DNA of 64,000 bases from Stercorarius parasiticus (Eukaryota; Chordata; Aves; Charadriiformes; Stercorariidae), in the NCBI GenBank assembly GCA_013396915.1, contig VWZL01002232.1:526543-590542 (forward strand), written 5' to 3'. The notes beneath the pieces were generated by a model that saw only the letters and a list, made by a program, of their open reading frames with translations, was not told the origin of the DNA and did no database searches. Positions 1-13,000 of this stretch are shown here, piece after piece. The translations under genes were made by a program, and so were the position numbers. How positions within the stretch are numbered: position 1 is the stretch's first letter; every line of letters begins with the position of its first letter.

Positions 1-3000
1 ACCAACTTAAGAGCTAATTCAAAGGAAACTTTCTTGAAACGTGTATAGTTTGAACAACTGTTTACAGATCTGCTTTTATGGGGTCAGGGAAATTAAAGAC
101 ATGGCCAAAATGGCCCCAAATCAATGTTATCCTAGAGCTGTGCTGCTTTTGCTTGCATCAACCATACCAAAGACCAAAATGAGGATACACAAAATTTCTT
201 AAATTCCAAAGTAATTACTGAAAAAAGTGATTTGCAAACCATGGTAATTACTGGCAGTTTTTCCTACCCGAGGTCTTTAGCAGTGTGATGTTGCACAGCC
301 TGGGAGCTGGGGGAGTATTTCTCTTCCTCATGATGAAGCAGTACCTCCAATCTTGCATGTTCTCACCTATTTTCTTTGTGTTGCATCAGTATCCTGCTGT
401 TGCTTAACTTTTTTGGATGAAGCTGAAACCAACAAAGACTCTTTAAATTTTAAAATCTTTAAACTCCTTTTTAGAACTGTTCTTCTGGTGCAATATAGTG
501 TCTTTACTGGAAGTAGTGACCGTAACTAAGGTGGGGGAAAAGCAGTGGTACTGATAGCCGGATTAGTGCTCTCTAAGTTGTGGATGTGATTATCCTGACC
601 TTTTGTTAACATGGTGGAGGGACAAAAGTGACAACCGCTGTCCTAGAGCTTTCCAGGTGCATTTCTACTCATGGGGTGTTGTGATGCTTCAGCTTTTGTA
701 GGGAATCTCATTATTCCTCTGAAAAACATTAGGTATAACATTGCATCCACTTATGAATGCTGTGTTTGCTGAGCATCTTGCTGAGAAAGGCTGTCTAGGC
801 AATGGCTGTCACCACCATGGAAATACATACTTAGCCGTTCTCCATTGCTGTAGGTTAAATACTTCTTGAAATTGCACTGACAGGATCAAATCATGGTACT
901 TCCTTATGCCCTGCTATCATAATCTTGGTTTTTCCTTTGGTTTTTCCTTCCGCCAGCAGTGCGGGCAGTGTCTGGGTGAGCCCTGCACACATCAGGTGCT
1001 TTCTGGCGTGACCTGGGTGCCTGCTGGGCTGTTTGTCACACACCAATTTGGGGACAGAAAAAATTGCAAAATAAATCAAAGGCACAGAGCTAAAGCTGAC
1101 TAAACTCAGTGGCTTTTTAGGTCTTTTTTTTTTTTAAAATCATTTGATTGAACCTGCCTAGAATCCAATTTTTATTTCTTTATTTTTTAAACCTCTTGAA
1201 GAAAAGCCAAGTAAACGTTGGCTTTTATATCCCTTCCCTTGGAAAAAGTACTGTTCCTCAAGCCAAGCTGTTTTCCTTCCTATGCTGGGAGTTGCAAGGT
1301 TGTAGGTTGTGTCCTAGAAACAATAACAAGCTAGTTAAGGTATTTTCATAAATCATCACCTAACACAAGGGAGTGCATCTATATACTGCAAAACTGGTTC
1401 AGAAACCTCCTACAGTCCATCTTTCTATCACATTAAGTGCTGATAAAAACATTGATTGTAATCTTTCTTCAGTCTGATTAAATCTTCATCACATTTGTAA
1501 GTTACATTTTGATAGGCATTCATTAATGTTTATGAAGCATATTGAGAGTGGAAAATAAAGGTGAGTGGCAATGTGAGAAACTAAGCTACAGTTGATTTTT
1601 TTTTTTTCTTGCATCCCATTGCTTAAAATGCAATTGTGTGTGCTCATAACAAGGGTTAGCTTGGAAACAAGTCTTTTAATTATTCTAGCGTTCACAAAAA
1701 TCACTAATCAGACTTTGATCATGCAAAGTGGGAAACTTTACAACCCAGGTTTTATAAACATATTTTAAATGAGTGGCCATAAATTAGGCACCTTCCAGAG
1801 ATCACATTGATTGCACTGTGATAATGCAAAGCAGGTAGCCATCAGGCCTGCCTTATGGAGGGGGGAATACCTACAGCCGCAGGGAGCAAGCTGGTATCTC
1901 TCGCCAGGCACACAGGGTGAGTTTCGGTGGGAGGAGAAAGGGTGAGTGGGAAAGGGACAACTTTGGGGCGCAGGATTCAAAACAGACAAGGTCTGAGTTT
2001 GTTCCTACCTGCATGGTATCAGTGGGTGTAAAGATAACCTCCCTGACAGCGGTGTTTTTTTGTTTTTAATAGCCATTTTACATCAGGGTACTGGTGAAGT
2101 GTCTTTTTTTTTTTGTTTTTATTTTCCCCAGCTGATGTGGCCCAGCTGTTAGGTTTGACTGAAACTGGCAAACAGATGTTGAATTAATTGTAGAAGTGTG
2201 ACTGGTGCAGTTGGTGAAGGTCCCGCTTCTGACTGGTTTTCAGTTCAGGGAAGAGCGGTCTGGGGTTTGTTTCGGAACCCAGAATCCGTGTCACAGCCCC
2301 TGCACCCCGGCCTGCTCCAGCAAGGCATGCCCAGTTAAGCCTCAGCATCTTAGTTTAGTTACGTTCCTCAGTATTGACAGAGGTGTGGGCTTTTTTTATG
2401 CCTCCATGGAAAAGCATTAGCTATCGTCATCTTCTTGAATTTATAGAGCCTAATCTGCGATTCCCACGCAAACCAGAAGAAGGTGTCTGTCCCTGTAAAG
2501 CAGCAGTAGCCGGGAGCTGTGCATCCAAAGAGATGTTCTGAAATCAACAACCTTGATCTTGAGCTGTTTCATTTCATAATGGAGTTGTAACACTTCAACC
2601 CAAGTGTTTTTAATATTCTCATGAGATTTTGTGACAAGTCAATCCATATTATATTAATTAGATAGGCCTTGGCCCCTTATTCCTTCATTATATGCTGCTT
2701 TTAGTTTGTCTAGTCATGTACAATCTTACACAGATTTACTACTCTTATCAGTTACTCTTGACAAGTGGCAAATCCAAAGCAAATATTTAATTCTGGATCA
2801 TTCATTTCAACTTCTTAAAATGCTAGTTCTTTGATTTGAAGAAGCTTAATCAAATGTTTCCCAAAGTTTGACTTCAGTTTATATGCCCTGATTCTTCAAA
2901 GCACTTGAGTATAGCTTTTATCTTAAGTGTCTTCAAAAATCCAGGTCTTAATTTACGTAGATATCTGGGGGCTTGATCCAGTGATACTAATCACTGAATA

Positions 3001-5065
3001 TATGAAGATATTGGCCAGTTCAAAAGAAATTAGTGCATAGACTTGACTACTGAACTCCTATTGAAATATTTACTATCTCAAGTCATCCAGAGTATTGGGG
3101 GTTGCTTGACGTTCTTAAGAGTTTGCAAAGGCTTTAATACGACACCAAAAAAATTTCTAGTCGAAAAGATAGTTATAGGAATCAGCCAAAGGATGCAGTG
3201 AAAACCTTTGCTCTCCAAATGCTTTCTAAGTAGGCTGGCTGGTAGACCTCAGATTGACCATCCTATTTGCAACTCATAAAAATCTGTTAAAATTAATTTA
3301 GGAGTTTTGGTAAAGGGATTACATTACTTCATTTTTTAAAAGATGGGTGCTGCATTCTTTTTTTCCTTGATAGACATTGGTTTTGTCTGGTTCTTGCTGG
3401 TATTCTCTTTTTTGTGAAATGACTTGAATAGAAATATCAACCACCTCCAGCTGTGCAACATCTTCCATTAATAACAGCTTTCCTGTCACTTGCATTTGTG
3501 TAAAATAATCAGTTGTCCAGGTAGCTGTTGCATAGATTTTAATGTGTGTTCTTTAGATTGGCACAAAGAATTCTCAAATTTAATTTTTATTAGATTGCTA
3601 TATCAAATAGCACTTTGGAAAATGAGAGGGAGGGGAAGAGAAGCACACAGTGTTTGCAGTTAAATTAGAATGTGTCAAAGAATGTTAGAGAGCCTTTGTT
3701 TTAAGTCACTTTTAAGAGTGTTTTTTAATTGAAAAATTAGTTCTTTCAGAAAAGAATATCTTCCTGAAATCCCACTCTATTCCCTTTCAAGAATCTCCTC
3801 AGAACCCATTTGTTTCACATCCTTGTCGAGAAGTGATGTAGGTGCGTTAGATTTGATTTGCAGGAATCTGCATGGACGCCATTATATGTGTCAAAACGAA
3901 GTAGCAGTGAGACTCAGTTCACATTTTTTTGTCCTTCACTTTTTTTTTTTTTTTTTTTTNTTACAAATGACCTTGGTGAAATTACAAAAAAGTCCATTTA
4001 TCTTTACCCTACTTTTCCACCAAATGCCAGCATTGATTTTAAAGATGTTGAATCACACTGTTGTGGTCCTTTATTCAGTGTTGTCTCGTACTCTTCTGTC
4101 CCTGAGCTGCTATTGCTGTCAGGGCAGTACAGCGTAGACCATATTGCTCTTACGCTTGCAACTGTCTTTGGCTGCTGTCGGAGAGCATGACGCTATCGAA
4201 GACACGTATCTTTGGTCTGAGCCAGCATGACAGGCCTTACCCTTTCAGTATCCAGTGTGATTTTGAACTTTTGTCTTGTGCTAGCCTGTTTTCACCTCTC
4301 TGTGCTTAATTATCTTACTTAATATGCACACTCATATTAATAAAATGACACTGTGACAGTCCCAGGTAAGTGCTGACTGCAGAATGATGTTTAAATCCTT
4401 GACAGATTTTGCAGATGTCTTCACTTAGTTTGATTTTTTTTCTTTCCCTAAAACCTCATCATGTCATTCTTTCCAAGTTTTAGCTAGACGTTATTTATTA
4501 CTGACGGCTGCCGCTAAGATGGAAACGAAGAATAAAAATTCTGTGTGTTTCTCCGAGTTGTGCCGTCAGGAGAGGCATCAAAGCTTCCTTCTGGAAAGAG
4601 GCCAAGCTTCTTAACAAATAATAAACCTAAGTAAAATGAACAATGAGAAAGTATGCTGGCAACATTTTTAATTAAAGGCAAAATAACCTAATTGCATGTG
4701 CTAGGAAGACTGAAATAGTAAAATTTCCTTAGAATTGAGGAATGTAGCTGCTCGTTTTAATTTATGATGACATATATGAAACATTCACAACCTCTGCTCT
4801 TAACACAGACATGATTTTCCACCCAAAGGCATACACAAGATTTATAATGTCAGCACCAGATTGCATCTCACCTTGATTGTCTATGTTCACCTCTTCCGTT
4901 TCACACATCTGCTTTAGAACAAGATGAACTTAACCCAGGAGGTGCTTATGTTCTTTTAGTAATTATAAAAGAAATCCCTTTCACTCGAAGGGAGCTAGGG
5001 CTTAATTCAACTGTCCAAACCTGGCTATTTCACACAATTTCAGATGTTTTAGGGTATCTCACCTG
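1..5065. other. AT-rich non-coding block
   Basis: No recognisable coding exon, RNA gene or interspersed repeat was found on either strand. The sequence is AT-rich with scattered poly-T runs and short open frames that resemble nothing I know. A perfect CAG|GTAAGT donor string lies at 4363-4371 on the plus strand, but I could not pair it with a convincing exon. If the synteny inference is right, the block could include distal 3' sequence of a left-hand neighbour, but nothing here shows that directly. Confidence 0.5.
3940..3960. repeat. Poly-T tract ending in an unresolved base
   Basis: A run of 20 T is followed by a single N at 3960. Homopolymers of this length are often miscounted, so the length and the N should be treated as sequencing uncertainty. 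I saw no flanking target-site repeat or polyadenylation signal that would make it the tail of a retrocopy on the minus strand. Confidence 0.9.
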
Positions 5066-5284
5066 GGCTTTAACTGCTGGTCAGAAAGTGCGTGGGTGAC
5101 TTCTAGATCCTGTGTGGTACCTGCCAGTCCCACATGGATGTTTTGAGAAACTGAAGTCCTGAATTGATTCCATAGGATGGAGTTTGCTTTGATGCCAAGA
5201 AACCAATGCAGGTGGCTACATCTGAGGTCTGTGTCCATTAGAGTCATTTGAGAGCTAATCACTACACCGCTCAGCCCAAACATA
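5066..5284 (-). other. Weak exon-like segment
   Basis: On the minus strand a moderate acceptor (GGCTTTTCAG) is followed by 73 open codons that run to a CAG|GTGAGA donor at 5065/5064. The peptide contains stretches such as LSGVVISSQMTLMDTD and matches no family I know. Open frames and splice-like strings of this quality arise by chance in tens of kilobases, so this is only a candidate, perhaps part of a non-coding or lineage-specific transcript reading leftward. Confidence 0.12.
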
Positions 5285-8200
5285 GACTGAAAAGCCACTT
5301 AGTGGACGAGCTCTTGAGAGTCTCTTTTAGGGTAAACAGAATTACTCTATAGACTCCGTTGAGCCTATTTAGACAGGTAGACATCTGAACTTAGGTGTCT
5401 TGATCTGGAGCTAAAGCTTGCCTTGTACTTGGTCAGTTGACAATTTCATTTGATGCGTCTACTGCTTTCTGAAAGTTCATGAGGCAGAAGAGCTGAGGAG
5501 CTGAAAGCTAGAAGAGAGCCCTAGTGAAGACCCGGAGCAACACTAGGTACATGACCTTGAGAAAGGCCTGGAAAAACACATATGCTGGTATGTAGCACGA
5601 TGCTCCCTCCTATTCTCTGCTAAGGGAAACAAGGTTTGTGAAGTATACAGGGATGCATGGAAAAGCCAGTTGGCAGTTGTCTTCAGCAATCTGGAGGACT
5701 CCAGGTTTTTGTTACCTACTTGGGCCAAAGAGTAAGACTTATCTGTCCCTTATTCTTGATTTCACAAAACAATGTTTGCTATACCAGCAACTTCCACGTG
5801 TGTATGAGTCAGCCGTGGCAAACAGTGCCGCAGAAAACCAGGCAGTGCTACGTCTGCCAAGGAAATCCTCAGATTGGCATCCAATTCTTTAGATGAGAAT
5901 TTCTTTAGAAGTGGCTGCTGCTTATGATTAGATTCTTAATGCAGAAAATATCTCAGAATATCTATTGTGGGAGAAGCTGTATTATTCACCTTTGATAGAT
6001 TCATAGAGTATAATAATTAAAGGGAGTCATGAGTTAAGCAAAAGCTCAGCAAAACAAACTGGTGCTGACATACACAGATAATGCCAACTGATAGCTGGTT
6101 GGCATTATGAATTGTTTTATAATTAGGTAATTAAAGCAAGTCTGTACAAACTTTAACTTTCAGGAAACTATAAAAATGCATGTAGCTGTAAAATTATATT
6201 TAGCCATTAATTTCTTATCAAGTCTGTCATACCTGTTCAAAAAATGCTTAATAAAGGAGCTTACACATGCACAGTGCCATGCATTTCTTTTACAAACTGC
6301 AGTATGTAACAGTGCAGTCCTAGAATACCAAATTACAGTTGTAAAAAAGTGTATAACTTTTTGCTCTTCATTCCTTTTCAAGTTGAAGTTGTTATTACAG
6401 CTTCCATCTTTTAAAGGCAGAAGGGCACTTAAGGCCCACCAGAAGGTAGTCCCACTGGCTTGGCCAAGACTGTGCAAAAATGTCAGATTTTGTATGCAGG
6501 ATATCTAGACTGGGAACTAAAACTGTTGGTTACTGGAATTCAGACTTTTTTTTCCTGAGTTTCATTTCTGTTCCACTGCCAGAAAACAAATCCTAGGACT
6601 TCACAGGGAAAACAGCTGTTGGTAGGTATTGAGTCCTGAACTATCACATAGTCTTTCTTCTGGATCTTGTAGATCCAAAGTAGATCCAAGTAGGTGTTGT
6701 ACACAATACACAGGTATCTCATGAGAGACATGGAGGAGCTGATGACGAATGAAGGCACACCAGCAGATTCACAGTAAGAAAAAAGAAATATCAGAATACA
6801 AGCCTACAGAACAAACTTAAATCTAGGATATTTAGTTTAACTCTCAGTTGCACTGGGAAGTCAATGAAATTCTGTACCAATGGATTTCAGTTCTGTATAT
6901 CTGAATTGCAAATTATGTGTCCAGAGGATCCAGGTCTTTTAAAAATATGCCAGCTAACTTGCTGAAAACATGTTGCATTTTTTCCAGGAACTAATGATGC
7001 AGGCTTCTCTGCACACTACTTTTAGTTTCAATTGGCTGTATTTTTGCAGAATCAGGCTCTACAAGTTATATACAACAGATGATAGGCTATTACAAATATC
7101 TTTTGCCTTGGCTACTTCCTCCTAACGTTTTATAAACTAAATGGAGGAATTTCTGTAAAACTAAAATGGACTAAAACCAACAGACATATCACAGACTCAG
7201 AAATGACTGAACTGGCTGTTACGAAGTTCCTCAGTTTTGACTTGGGTTATTTTTGAGGGGAGCACTGTTGCTGAACAGTTAATATTGCACCAGTAAGTCC
7301 CTTTCACAAAAACACAGGTTACTTCAGCTTCAAACTCGATGTATCTTATGCAACATCTTTTTTTTTTTTATTTGAAGTGCTTAGCTAGCCAATATATCTT
7401 TGATCATAATGCATTTGACTCCCCACAACGATAAAAATTGTAGAATTTCTAAAGATGTGTTCATTACTAACCAAATCTGAACTTACCCAGTATGCAGCTG
7501 CTAACATTGTAGAAATTTGTGATACAGTAGAATAAACCAAAATGGATAAGATATATAGGCAAACTGAATGATGCCAGCATCAATTGCCTTGCATCTTACT
7601 TTATACGAGCAATTTTCCTTCACTGGGAAAATCCTTCTGGCAATTAAATGAACTTTCAGGTGCTTTGGGGGCTGGCACAATTTCACTTCCTTTGTTTTTC
7701 TCATGCTTTATTTATGAGCTGCCAAGTGCTTGTAAAAAAAAAAAGAAAAGGCAAAAAAAAAAAAAGCCAGGGCACTCTCTTGGCATTTCACAATGCTTTA
7801 ATTATTGGAGCAAAGCTTGAAACTTACTAGCACACTTTTCGAAGTTTTAGTTACAGTACCATAAAAAGCAATATAAACTGAAACACTGGCATCTGAAATG
7901 CAGGTGTTTTCTCTCCCTAATCGTGCTGTTATAAAGATGTACCAATGGTGACAAAGGGCTGTGGCTGTCTCCAAATCTGGATGAAGGGCTCAGTTTCCCT
8001 ACTGCATGTTAACCATGCACATAAAAGTATGCATATTTATTGGAGTTTCCTATGTATAATTTTTTTAAAAGGGCTGGTCATATTAGTTCCACCACAAACT
8101 CCATCAGAGCTTCATTTTCAATTTTGTAATTTATTTTCTAAATTAGACAATACGAGAATGAGTTTAAAATAGTTTGCCACTTGTATGCACTGGTGTTGTC

Positions 8201-9979
8201 TGCTAATGATCTTGTCCCCATCTCAAAGGACAATATGTATTCTGCTGATTAGTTAAAAATTTGCTTTTGAAGACGGCTTAAACTTTATAAAAGGTAATTG
8301 TCTTTTGTCAAAATGAGATGTGAACAGATTTAGAAAGCAGTTAGGCAAGACAAGTCAGAAATTAGCCTAAACACTTACATCCTGACACTGCAGCTTTTAG
8401 GTAGCCAGAACTGGAACCGTTGGTCTCCCAGCTTACATTTTCCAACTGTAGAGTAGATGTGCTGTAGCTTCTAGAGGGAGAAAACTTGAGGTTTATAATG
8501 TACATTGATATTGGTACTAGTAGTATGTTATGCATAACAATTACCAGACTCTTACAGCATGGGATTAAAAAGTGCTTTTGGAAATCTAAGTAAGTCCTTA
8601 GCTGTGTTGCTAAGGACATTTTGGTCATCTTTTGAACTTCCCCAATCTACAGCCATAACGCATTTTGACACAATAGACCCAGTTCAGGCATTAGCAAGAC
8701 CAGGCTAGCAATCAGGTGCCTCCCAGGTTTCATCCTAGCTCTGACACAATCTGCCCAGCCCATGCTAAGTGGCTTTCAGATGGCAGATGAATCCTCTTGA
8801 ATCACACCAAGGTGGTGGTGGGCATAGCTAAGGTCAGCAGAGAGCTGGTACTGCTCACACAAGCAGAGAGAACATGAGGCTACAACAGATTGATGGCTGT
8901 GCCACAGCCAACTCCTCATGAGTAGCGTCAACTTGTCCTTATAGCTTAAGCTCACGTAAAGAGCCAGGAATGGGAGCAGCTCAGACAGCAATACATTGTT
9001 CATTCTGCTCTGCTTGTTCTGGGGTGAGGTGGCCAGTAACCCGGTCTGTGTGTAGAAGCCATTGCTTCCACTATTCACTGCTGCCCTTACCCATGCAGCA
9101 GGCAAAATGCACTGCAACAAGACTTGCTCAGACCAACCACCAGGCAGAGGTTAACACAATTTATTCACACATATTGTAGGAGTTTTAAGAAGATTAATCA
9201 GGGGATACTAAGTTACCTTCAGTGATGCTTTAGTCTCACTCGATTTTATTGCAATGGCTTAGAGGCAGGCAGAGGTATCATGATTCAGCTAACAAGATGG
9301 TAACTTCTTAAAGATGCAGTCACTGTAAACGTGTCACCGTGCATCTGTCTGCATAGGTAAACCCTTTTAGTACTAGAAAGGTGAGACTAAAAGGCAGGAG
9401 GCAGATTTGCATGCAGAAGCTTTTTTTGATTTCCCCCTTGTATCACAGAGCTCTTCTGTTTCTGAAGAAATAAAAACCCTATTATTTTTGCATCTAGTCC
9501 TTATTACATTTACAGGCATTTAAGTTACTCAATGTGCTGTGTTGCTGCATTTTAGAATATTAATGATTTCTTTTTACTCATTTTTCACTCATCTGCAAAA
9601 TCCTCCACTTTCATTATTTATTCAGATGTGTTAAATATTTTCAGTACTTCAGTATTGCAATGTGCTAAAAGTTTGGGGTTTTTTTTAATCTCGAAACAAT
9701 TTAACCAACTGATATTCTCCAGGAGGATATGGGAATCTCCACGAATTTTCTAAACACTCTGTCTCAAAATGCTCACATATATGACATACGATGTTAAAAC
9801 TGGCAGGTCCTCTTTAATGAAATGGCTCTACCTGACCACTTGGGGTTAATGTGCCCTAATTCATGTTCTTTAGGAAAGATACGGACAAATAAGAAGCTGA
9901 AGCTTTACCCTGAAAAAGAAAAAAACCAACAGAGGAAAATGTCTTTGGTAATGCGTTGGCTTGGTAACACAGTTTTTTT
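5285..9979. other. AT-rich non-coding block
   Basis: No recognisable gene or repeat family. There are small A-rich runs at 7734-7766 and isolated donor-like strings on the minus strand, for example GG|GTAAGT at about 7490. A minus-strand AATAAA at 9617-9622 could serve a leftward transcript ending near 9.6 kb, but no transcript is established. Confidence 0.5.
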
Positions 9980-10087
9980 TTAATCAGTTTTAACCCACTC
10001 AACCCAGAGGTAGTTGAAGCGTTTCCTGCGCAGGAGACAACACATGCTGTTGCTCAGGCCAATGCAGCACCGGGGCTGCTCGACACC
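9980..10087 (-). other. Candidate terminal coding exon
   Basis: On the minus strand a good acceptor (TCACTCCTTCCCGCAG, with CTGAT a few bases upstream as a possible branch point) opens onto 35 codons ending in TAA. The encoded tail starts GVEQPRCC, is basic (LLRRKRF) and ends WVEWVKTD. The segment has more CpG than its surroundings. Taken from its first base, the frame is phase 0, which is compatible with the phase-0 end of one frame of the exon-like segment at 14377-14465. I do not recognise the peptide, and chance is a real alternative. Confidence 0.2.
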
Positions 10088-13000
10088 CTGCGGGAAGGAG
10101 TGAATCAGCCACACCAGTTTTAGCTAACACTGCAGAATTACACCGAGACCCGTCTCCTCCAGCAGCGAAGTTACAGGACTCCTGAGCACCATCGCTTCCT
10201 CCCCATGAGCCATTTCTAGCACAGTCTCTGTCCTAATTGATTGCAAAATTAAACATGGTACATTGCTTGTGGCTATCGATTTGTCTGCAGATTTTAGTGT
10301 TGTGGCTGTGAGGTTCAAGACGGTTGGTCAAATCTGGGCTAGTTGTAAGTATTTTTGTAGTCAATGCTCAGTATTTTACTTCTGGTTTTTATGTTTCTGC
10401 ATGCTGAAACAAACATAATTTACGTTCCTCACGCACGGGGAATGACAGTCCTGCTTTAAATGCCAAGAAGCGTACAGGCTCGTATGCCTAATGCCATGGC
10501 TCTATGGCATGACCATTAAGTGCAGACCAGTCCATACAAGTTTTGTTTTTTATGTGGCTTTATACTGGGGAAGGAAACACAATACCTGAAATTATATGGA
10601 ATTAGATCAATGCAGCGAATTGAAAACAATAACTGATTTAGCAATGACAATTACATCTCCAAACTTTCTCTTTTTTTTTGAGCTCCACCTTCTTCTTAGG
10701 CTTTCCGTGTCTGACATCAAATAAAAATTGGGCCAATATATGATACTCTCAGTACCACAAAATGGAGTTGGGAGATACAAAGCCCTACTCAGGACCATGG
10801 CAAACCACTCTAAGCACTGAAACTGCTATGAACATACGAGATTGTATTTAAAATAGAAAATTAACGTAATTGGGATCAGTCTGAGGAAAAATCTCTACCT
10901 CTTCCAGCAATTTTCCTGAATGCCATAGATTGCAATATATTCTTCCCATTCGTACTTCAAGAAAAGGCAGGGAATGAATTCTACTAGGCTATTTCATCTA
11001 AGGGAGTGGAAATTCACTGTGTACACTTGGATGAAAGTTTTTACTCTCCAATTCTTTACATAATAGTAGCTTCGTAGCCAAAACTGTAAGAGCAGTAACT
11101 GTAAGAGTGCCTGAACAAATGAGGCCAGTTGGGCTGGGGGGACTGGAGGTGATTGTACCTTCTTGTCAAGCTGGTTGGGAGAGGTGAGAGGCATAGCAGA
11201 GGGCAGCCACCAGAGAACTGGCATCTCAAGGGGAAAAGGCCACGTATCAGTGAGCTGTGGAGCTACACTTCAGAGGTTTAGTACAAGTGGGAGCTGTAAG
11301 TATTTAGAATTAGGAAAGTACCTTCATCTTCTGCAAGACTTGTTCTGCATGAGTGGTGGGTTTTGGTTGGATGCTGGTAGCCTTTTTGGCCTGCTCTCCT
11401 TATAAATTACTGCTCAGGAATTGTTGGCTGGGCCATAAAGCAGTACGGGCTTGTTTTTTTTCCAAAGATCACGTGAGAATTGGAATCATGTTCTGACTGC
11501 AATTTTCTTACTTCTGGCTGGAACATAGTATTTTGATACAACAATTAATATGGATCCCTACTGTTCTCATCTTGCAACAAACAGACCACTGCATACCGCT
11601 TCTGAACTCTCCGTCCTGTTTAAGTAATGCACAACAGGGAGGTGCCAGATTCTGTGGGATTTGTTGCAGCTCATTTTATAATAGGTTTTCCTTCTCAATA
11701 TTTGAGCTGCAGGAATGGAGGGATTGCAATAAAACAGAACTTTTCTAAAGAAAAAAATAAAATAAGGCCTACAGCTTGCACGGCACTTGGAAAATGTGAG
11801 TCAGGTCCACCCTCAAGCTGAGAAACCAGAAAGCAAATAAAAGAGCCTAACAATGTTGCGCAAAATAAATAACCACAGTGCAGGGGCACCTGACTGGGGG
11901 GCGTGTTGGGGAGAAGTTCTTCATTTTTTTTAATCCTCAAGCTTGGCAGATCTGCCAGAAAATAAATAAACTAATCTTTATTGGAGTCAGGAAAGGACAA
12001 GCTAATGTAAAACAGGCTGAGACATAAATTAGTAGTCCTAGTAGTCTGTCACAGGTGAGTGCTTCTGAGAGAAGTGACTTGAAATGCCAAACAAAACTTC
12101 TACTGAAATCCTGGGAATGTGTTTATCCAGACACTTTATTTTAACCTAAGAATTAGCAACAGTTACTATGAAAAAAGTGTATGGAGAAATATAAACACTG
12201 CAAACTGTTGTAAAATTTACTAGTAAACTTCCTTCCGTGGCTTCTCGGCCATCACAGTGCCTGTGGAGACATGTGCAGTACTGAGCTGTTGCAGTAAGTC
12301 AGGCCTCTCTAAATCAGATGTTATGAAAATTTCAAGCATTGCTGTTTCTTTTTAAAATCCAGTGTTTTATGGGATAGAATTTCTTTTTCTTTGAAACCAT
12401 TAGAATTGTCAATGTCAAAGAAAGTAAAAGGTGGAATTCCTGCATAATCTTAACTCCAACAATGGAGTTTATGGTTTTATGGGGAAAAACCCACCCATGG
12501 TGCAAGGCTAAGGATAAAACAATGACAGCTGGTAACAAGTAAATGTGCTCATCTCCTAAATGCTTTCATACTCACAGCGACTGTTAAAGCCAACTTTGCC
12601 AAAACTTGTCAGGAAATGTCATATTATTTCTCTATATTTGTTCCTTGGGTTAGTGCTGGCTTGTAACATTTCAATCTCAAGATGGTACATTAGGCTAAAG
12701 ATGATGATCATAGGAACACTGAGAAAACTGTTAAGCAGATGTCAGAATTACTGTCCCAAATAGACAAAAAAACCTAACACTCCTAACTTTGACCAAATGA
12801 GTAGACCTAATACAGCAGAGACACAAATACGTGCTCTGAAAATAACGGAATGGGGGCTATTTCTGGAGTGCTTGAGGAGCATTATGACAGTATGTTTGTT
12901 CCTACAGTTCAGCCACCCTTAATCATCATCTCACGTTTCTCACTTCAGATTACATCTGTCTAAAAAAATGACTTCTGCCTGAACTGCTGTTAAATTTGGA

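Noticed and set aside
3958..4190. Possible processed pseudogene on the minus strand beside the T20 run
   Set aside because: About 60 open codons, but no polyadenylation signal before the tail, no flanking target-site repeat and no recognisable parent gene.
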